Positions 15,195 to 19,091 of a stretch of 19,091 nucleotides of DNA are shown one piece after another (positions within the stretch are counted from its first letter, which is position 1; each line of letters starts with the position of its first letter). Origin of the DNA: Chrysochromulina tobinii. Taxonomy: Eukaryota > Haptophyta > Prymnesiales > Chrysochromulinaceae. Under the pieces are notes generated by a model, which saw only the letters and a program-made list of their open reading frames with translations, had not been told where the DNA came from and searched no databases. A program made the position numbers and the translations under genes. The stretch lies in contig JWZX01000427.1 of NCBI GenBank assembly GCA_001275005.1, positions 1 to 19,091 of the forward strand, written 5' to 3'.

Positions 15195-18100
15195 ATGTTG
15201 CCCCACTTTCCAGTATCGCCCACGAAAGCCGCCCGCGATGCGCGAGTTTCGCTCGCACGGTTGGCTTCCGAGGCGCGCGAGGCGGCCACCTTGGCGGCGG
15301 CGGCCGCCACTCGCGCCCGCGCGGAGGTTTCGAGCCCCGTGAAAGCGCGCCAGGAGGCCACGCAGTTGCAGACCCTCATCGAGGCATTGGGGGCCGAGGT
15401 GCGTGAGCTTGAACTGGTCAGAGACGTCGAGCACAAGAACCATTCCACGGCAAAGATGGACGCCAATCGGCTGCGTATCGCTCAGGAGCAGGCCGAGGCG
15501 GAGCTGGAGCACTCGCAGGCCATGGCTCAGAAGCTCACTTTGCAGATGGCGTCTACGCAGATGGGCCTTGCTGACTACACGGCCAAAAAGGAGCTGGCGG
15601 ATGAATTTGCGGCGAAAATGTGGGACGAGGCTGGGAGTGTGGCCGAGCGTGCCAGGGCGTTGAGCGAGAAGGCGGAGGGTGCGGCCAAAGAGTACGGCGT
15701 GGCGCACAGCGCTAGTTTGAGCGAGAAGGCGCAACGGCTCGGGTGCGCCTCCAAGCTGGCAATGGCGGAGGTGCAGCAGCAGGAGGCAGAGATGGAGCTC
15801 AAGGACATTGAGCAGAAGTTGAACGAGGCGATGGTGATCATCGAGCGAGCGCCGCGCGTGGGGGAGAACGGCGCGAAGGCGCTGTGGGAGAAGCGTCAGT
15901 CCCAGCAGACAGCAGACAGCTTGTCGGAGCACTTGTCTATGGCGCAGATCCGCGTGGAGCGATGCATCGAGGCGGTGTCGGAAGCCCAGAAGAGCCTGAA
16001 GGCCGCCGCAGAGGCCGAGGTTCCCATCAATGTGCTCGCCGCGGAGCTCGATGCGGCACGCATTGAAGCTCAGGGGTTGGCACAGCAGGCTGAGCTCGCT
16101 TCAGCAGGCGCAGAGGCGGCGGCGCGCAAGGCCGAGCAAGCGGCGCGTGTGGCGCGCGCCGCTCATCAAGGTGCAGAGACGAAGCTCGGCCGGGAGCTGC
16201 CTGCAAAGGAGGCAGCGGACGAGGCAGCGGAGAAGGCGATCGAGGTCCTCGATCAAGCAAGGGCGCGCAGTGTGGCCGCGAGGCAACGAGAGATCGACTG
16301 CGAAGCGACGGCGAGCGCGGCCAAGATGGCATGCGAGCGCAAACAGACGGAGTGGCAGGCGCTCCTTGCCGACGCGAAGGCCAAGAATGCGATCGCCTCA
16401 GGGCTCGAGGCGAAGGAGGTGACGGCCAAGGAGGCGGAGGCGCTTGCCGCCAAGCTGGAGGCCGACGCGGTGGCGGCTGAGGCGCGTCAATACGACCTGC
16501 GCGAGATCCTCACGGAGACTACTTCGGTGGCCAAGAGCTCCGAGGCCAAGGGCGAGGGCCTGCACATGACGCGGGCGGGACAGCGCACCACTTTCCAGAT
16601 CGAGGCACGCGATGTCTACGGCGACAGGGTCCCTAACGGTGGCGACCTCTTCTTCGTCTCCATTCGGTATTGCGGGCAGGGCACACGCCTGCGCGCGAAG
16701 GTGCTCGACAACAAAGACGGTACGTACACGGTGACCTACAAACCGGGGAGTACCGGGCGCATCACGATCAGCGTCTCCCTCGCGGGAAAGCCACTCGAAG
16801 GCTCGCCCTTTACGTGCAACGTGCGCGCGCCGCCGCAGCCATGCGCCTCGACCTGCCTGGTGAGCGGCGACGCTCTCACTCGGGCCGTCGCGGGCAACAA
16901 GGAGGTGTTCACGATCTCGTTCCGCGACGAGCTGGGGCAGCTGACCTTCGCGACCGAGCTCGACGTGTGCGTCTTCCCCGCCTTGTTCCCCGCGCGCGAG
17001 GACGCCGTCGCCGTGGGCGGCATGGAGGCATCCCCTCCAGCCGATCGGACAATGGGCAGCCCGAGATCACCAATGTCACCATCCAGCCCAGTCCAGTCGA
17101 GTGGCTCGACGGAGGCGAGCCGGTACTGGGAAGGCGGCGGCGAGGCGGGCGAGAAGATGGTCGTGGCGACCACGACGCTCGATCTGACGCTCACCGTTGA
17201 TGAGGACAGCACATGGCTGGGCAAGGTGCATCCAGGGTGCGTCTTGCGGGTGCTGCGCACTGAAGCAGTAGGTGACGAGGCCGAGGGCGTGGTGCGTGCG
17301 ATGGTGGCGCTTGAGGGCATCGAGGAGTTCAAAGGCAACTTGAGCTGGCGTAACACATACGCCGTCCAGCAGCAGTGGCGCACGAGAAGCTGGCGCGAGG
17401 CGGTGGGCGAGTTGGAGAGGACGAAAGAGGATGCCATCCACAACCAGAAAGCAGAGAGGGAAGCGGCCATCCAACGCGCCAAGGAGCGCTCTGCTCGGAG
17501 GACTAGGGAGGCAGCGGCGGAGCGCGAGGCAGAGGCCGCTGCGGAGGCTGCGAAGTCCGCGGCGGAGGCTGCGGAGGCTGCGGCCGCCGCGGCAGACGCT
17601 GCAAAGGCGCGCGAGGCAGAAGCGAGGGCTGCCGAAGCGGCGAAGAATCAAGAAGCAAGAAGAAGAAGAAGAAGCAAGGATGGCGAGGCGCCGCTGGACG
17701 GCGAGGCGCCGCTGGTTGCACCGTCAAGCCCGGCCTCGCCTTCGAAGGCCCAAAGGCCTAAGACGATCGAGAAGAAGGGCGGGAGTCCAAAGCCGGACAA
17801 GAACGACAAGGGCGAGACAAGCAGCAGTGCGAAGGCCGAAAAGAAGGCCGTGGACGCTCCAAAGTCACCATCCTCGCCCGAGAAGAAGAAGAAGAAGAAG
17901 GGCAAGTCACCGAAGGCGGCCGAGGCGGCGCGGCGCGCGGCCGAGGCACTGAAGATGGAGGGTGCGGCCACCAAGCTCCAGAGCAAGTTTCGCGCGCTGC
18001 TGGCGCGGCGTAAGGTGCAGCAGAAGAAGGCACAAGCCGCTCTACTCAAGGAGAAATCGCGCCGTGGAAGCTCCCCATCCAAGAAGAACCATCCAAGAAG

Positions 18101-19091
18101 CCCATCCAAAACGATGAGCCAGCCGACCGGCGCAGGGTCCAGCGCACAGGCGACTCGGTTGGGAGGCAATGGTTCCCAGGGTGGCCAGAGTCCTCGGCGC
18201 TTCTTCCCTGGCGTGTCGAGCGGATGGATTACCCTTCAGACGCGACAGTGCGTCTTTGCGTCCAGGGTGGGCGTTCGGCTCTCAGCCATTGAGAGGCAGC
18301 GCAGCCTGCAGAGCTGGATTAGCAAGCAGGCCATTTCTTCGGAGCACGAGTGTGCGGAGGTGCTCGCGCGCGAACACATCGTCCCAACCGACATGAGCTT
18401 TAGCACAACGACGCTCAGTGGTGCTCAGTGGCTCGGAAGATTCGAGGTAGCAAGCGGCGGGTCCTCGGCTGCGCACGCCAGCGCACTCGCGCGCCGGTCA
18501 AGGAATGGATTCGCATACGGTGGCGTGTCGCCCGGCCCCAAGGCTCGAGGTCAGGTGCTCGAGAGCCACGAGGTTCACTTCTCAGTCGACACGGCGAGCA
18601 CCTTCTGGCTGCACATCTCACTGCGCTCGCAGACGGCCCCCGTACTGGGCTCGCCCTTTCTACTCACGGTGAAGCCGGGGCCAGCGCACCCGCTGCTCAC
18701 TCAGGTGCAGCAGCCGCTGGTTGGCCATTCCACCGGTCTGCCGCCCGAGCACGCAGAGCAGCTGCGGACTGCGGCGTCCCAGGCGGCTGGTCGCGCAAAG
18801 CAGCGCCACGAAGATGAGAAGGAGCGGGAGAGATTGGCAGCGCTCGCAAAGCAGCCGCGACGTCCATACGTAGCGGCGGAGACGAACGAGATGCACGAGA
18901 ACACGAGCGAGGCCGCAGCGGCAGCCGCTGCGGCGGCGCGCGAGGCAGAGGCCAGGGCGGCCGAGGAGGCCCTGGTGCGCAAGTCCAAGGCCGAGAAGGC
19001 CGCCGCCTTGGCCGAGAAGGCGGCGGCCGACTTGGCCAGGGCGCAGTGGTTCAGTTGCACATCGGAGCTCATCGTGCGCGATCGGATGGGC
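15195..19091 (+). CDS. Coiled-coil / filamin-repeat / IQ protein, partial (3' end beyond the right edge)
   Basis: The frame from ATG 15195 is open to the last base, 1299 codons without a stop; an in-frame TAA lies upstream at 15135. Residues 1 to about 455 are Ala/Glu/Lys-rich coiled coil. Residues 456-545 form a filamin (ABP280) repeat with TTFQIEARDVYGD, DNKDGTYTVTYKP and GSPFTCNV. Residue 550 starts a second repeat (LVSGDALTRAVAGNKEVFTI) that breaks into a Ser/Pro insert. Residues about 740-850 are charged coiled coil, followed by a Lys-rich linker (near 895-907) and an IQ motif (ATKLQSKFRALLARRKV, 923-945). Near 1120-1165 lies the end of another filamin repeat (FWLHISLRSQ, GSPFLLTVKPGPAH), and a new one may begin at the edge (FSCTSELIVRDRMG). 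Filamin repeats are actin-crosslinking or scaffold Ig-like folds. No actin-binding CH domain is seen in the part present. Introns cannot be excluded. Confidence 0.8.
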   Translation, partial: MLPHFPVSPTKAARDARVSLARLASEAREAATLAAAAATRARAEVSSPVKARQEATQLQTLIEALGAEVRELELVRDVEHKNHSTAKMDANRLRIAQEQAEAELEHSQAMAQKLTLQMASTQMGLADYTAKKELADEFAAKMWDEAGSVAERARALSEKAEGAAKEYGVAHSASLSEKAQRLGCASKLAMAEVQQQEAEMELKDIEQKLNEAMVIIERAPRVGENGAKALWEKRQSQQTADSLSEHLSMAQIRVERCIEAVSEAQKSLKAAAEAEVPINVLAAELDAARIEAQGLAQQAELASAGAEAAARKAEQAARVARAAHQGAETKLGRELPAKEAADEAAEKAIEVLDQARARSVAARQREIDCEATASAAKMACERKQTEWQALLADAKAKNAIASGLEAKEVTAKEAEALAAKLEADAVAAEARQYDLREILTETTSVAKSSEAKGEGLHMTRAGQRTTFQIEARDVYGDRVPNGGDLFFVSIRYCGQGTRLRAKVLDNKDGTYTVTYKPGSTGRITISVSLAGKPLEGSPFTCNVRAPPQPCASTCLVSGDALTRAVAGNKEVFTISFRDELGQLTFATELDVCVFPALFPAREDAVAVGGMEASPPADRTMGSPRSPMSPSSPVQSSGSTEASRYWEGGGEAGEKMVVATTTLDLTLTVDEDSTWLGKVHPGCVLRVLRTEAVGDEAEGVVRAMVALEGIEEFKGNLSWRNTYAVQQQWRTRSWREAVGELERTKEDAIHNQKAEREAAIQRAKERSARRTREAAAEREAEAAAEAAKSAAEAAEAAAAAADAAKAREAEARAAEAAKNQEARRRRRSKDGEAPLDGEAPLVAPSSPASPSKAQRPKTIEKKGGSPKPDKNDKGETSSSAKAEKKAVDAPKSPSSPEKKKKKKGKSPKAAEAARRAAEALKMEGAATKLQSKFRALLARRKVQQKKAQAALLKEKSRRGSSPSKKNHPRSPSKTMSQPTGAGSSAQATRLGGNGSQGGQSPRRFFPGVSSGWITLQTRQCVFASRVGVRLSAIERQRSLQSWISKQAISSEHECAEVLAREHIVPTDMSFSTTTLSGAQWLGRFEVASGGSSAAHASALARRSRNGFAYGGVSPGPKARGQVLESHEVHFSVDTASTFWLHISLRSQTAPVLGSPFLLTVKPGPAHPLLTQVQQPLVGHSTGLPPEHAEQLRTAASQAAGRAKQRHEDEKERERLAALAKQPRRPYVAAETNEMHENTSEAAAAAAAAAREAEARAAEEALVRKSKAEKAAALAEKAAADLARAQWFSCTSELIVRDRMG

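Overview
This window comes from the nuclear genome of a GC-rich, gene-dense microbial eukaryote. The genes are monocistronic, have good Kozak contexts, and carry a few short GT-AG introns with C-rich acceptor tracts. Their products (an Sm-fold protein, an RMC1/Mic1-type trafficking protein, a TLC-domain membrane protein, an ARM/IQ/EF-hand protein and a filamin-repeat protein) are eukaryotic. A unicellular flagellated alga such as a haptophyte or pelagophyte fits best, but that lineage is inferred from composition and architecture only. I see no mobile element, CRISPR array, rRNA or tRNA.

Layout: (1) a coiled-coil protein gene on the minus strand runs off the left edge (start 885). (2) Divergent to it is an LSM10-like Sm gene (1051-1684, one intron). 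(3) In tandem follows RMC1/Mic1 (1884-4907, two introns). (4) A convergent gene-free stretch covers 4908-5783. (5) An ankyrin-repeat gene lies on the minus strand (5784-6857). (6) Divergent to it is an orphan single-pass membrane protein (7036-8292). (7) A second convergent gap covers 8293-8799. (8) A TLC-domain multispanning membrane protein lies on the minus strand (8800-9543). (9) Divergent to it is a large ARM-IQ-(Ala/Pro/Glu)-four EF-hand-coiled-coil-IQ protein (9688-14930, one intron). (10) In tandem is a long coiled-coil/filamin/IQ protein, open from 15195 to the right edge.

The genes do not form an operon-like pathway. RMC1 belongs to Rab7/endolysosomal trafficking. LSM10 is known from the U7 snRNP that processes histone mRNA 3' ends. 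The TLC protein points to lipid metabolism or transport. The two giant proteins at the right look like Ca2+- and calmodulin-responsive cytoskeletal or flagellar scaffolds. Together with the left-edge coiled-coil gene they give the window a structural-protein flavour.

The most interesting points are an RMC1 intron flanked by a 26-bp exonic direct repeat (a likely recent intron gain), an LSM10-like Sm protein in what looks like an alga, and the unusual architectures of the two large Ca2+/cytoskeletal proteins. Three divergent gene pairs are separated by only 144-178 bp each.
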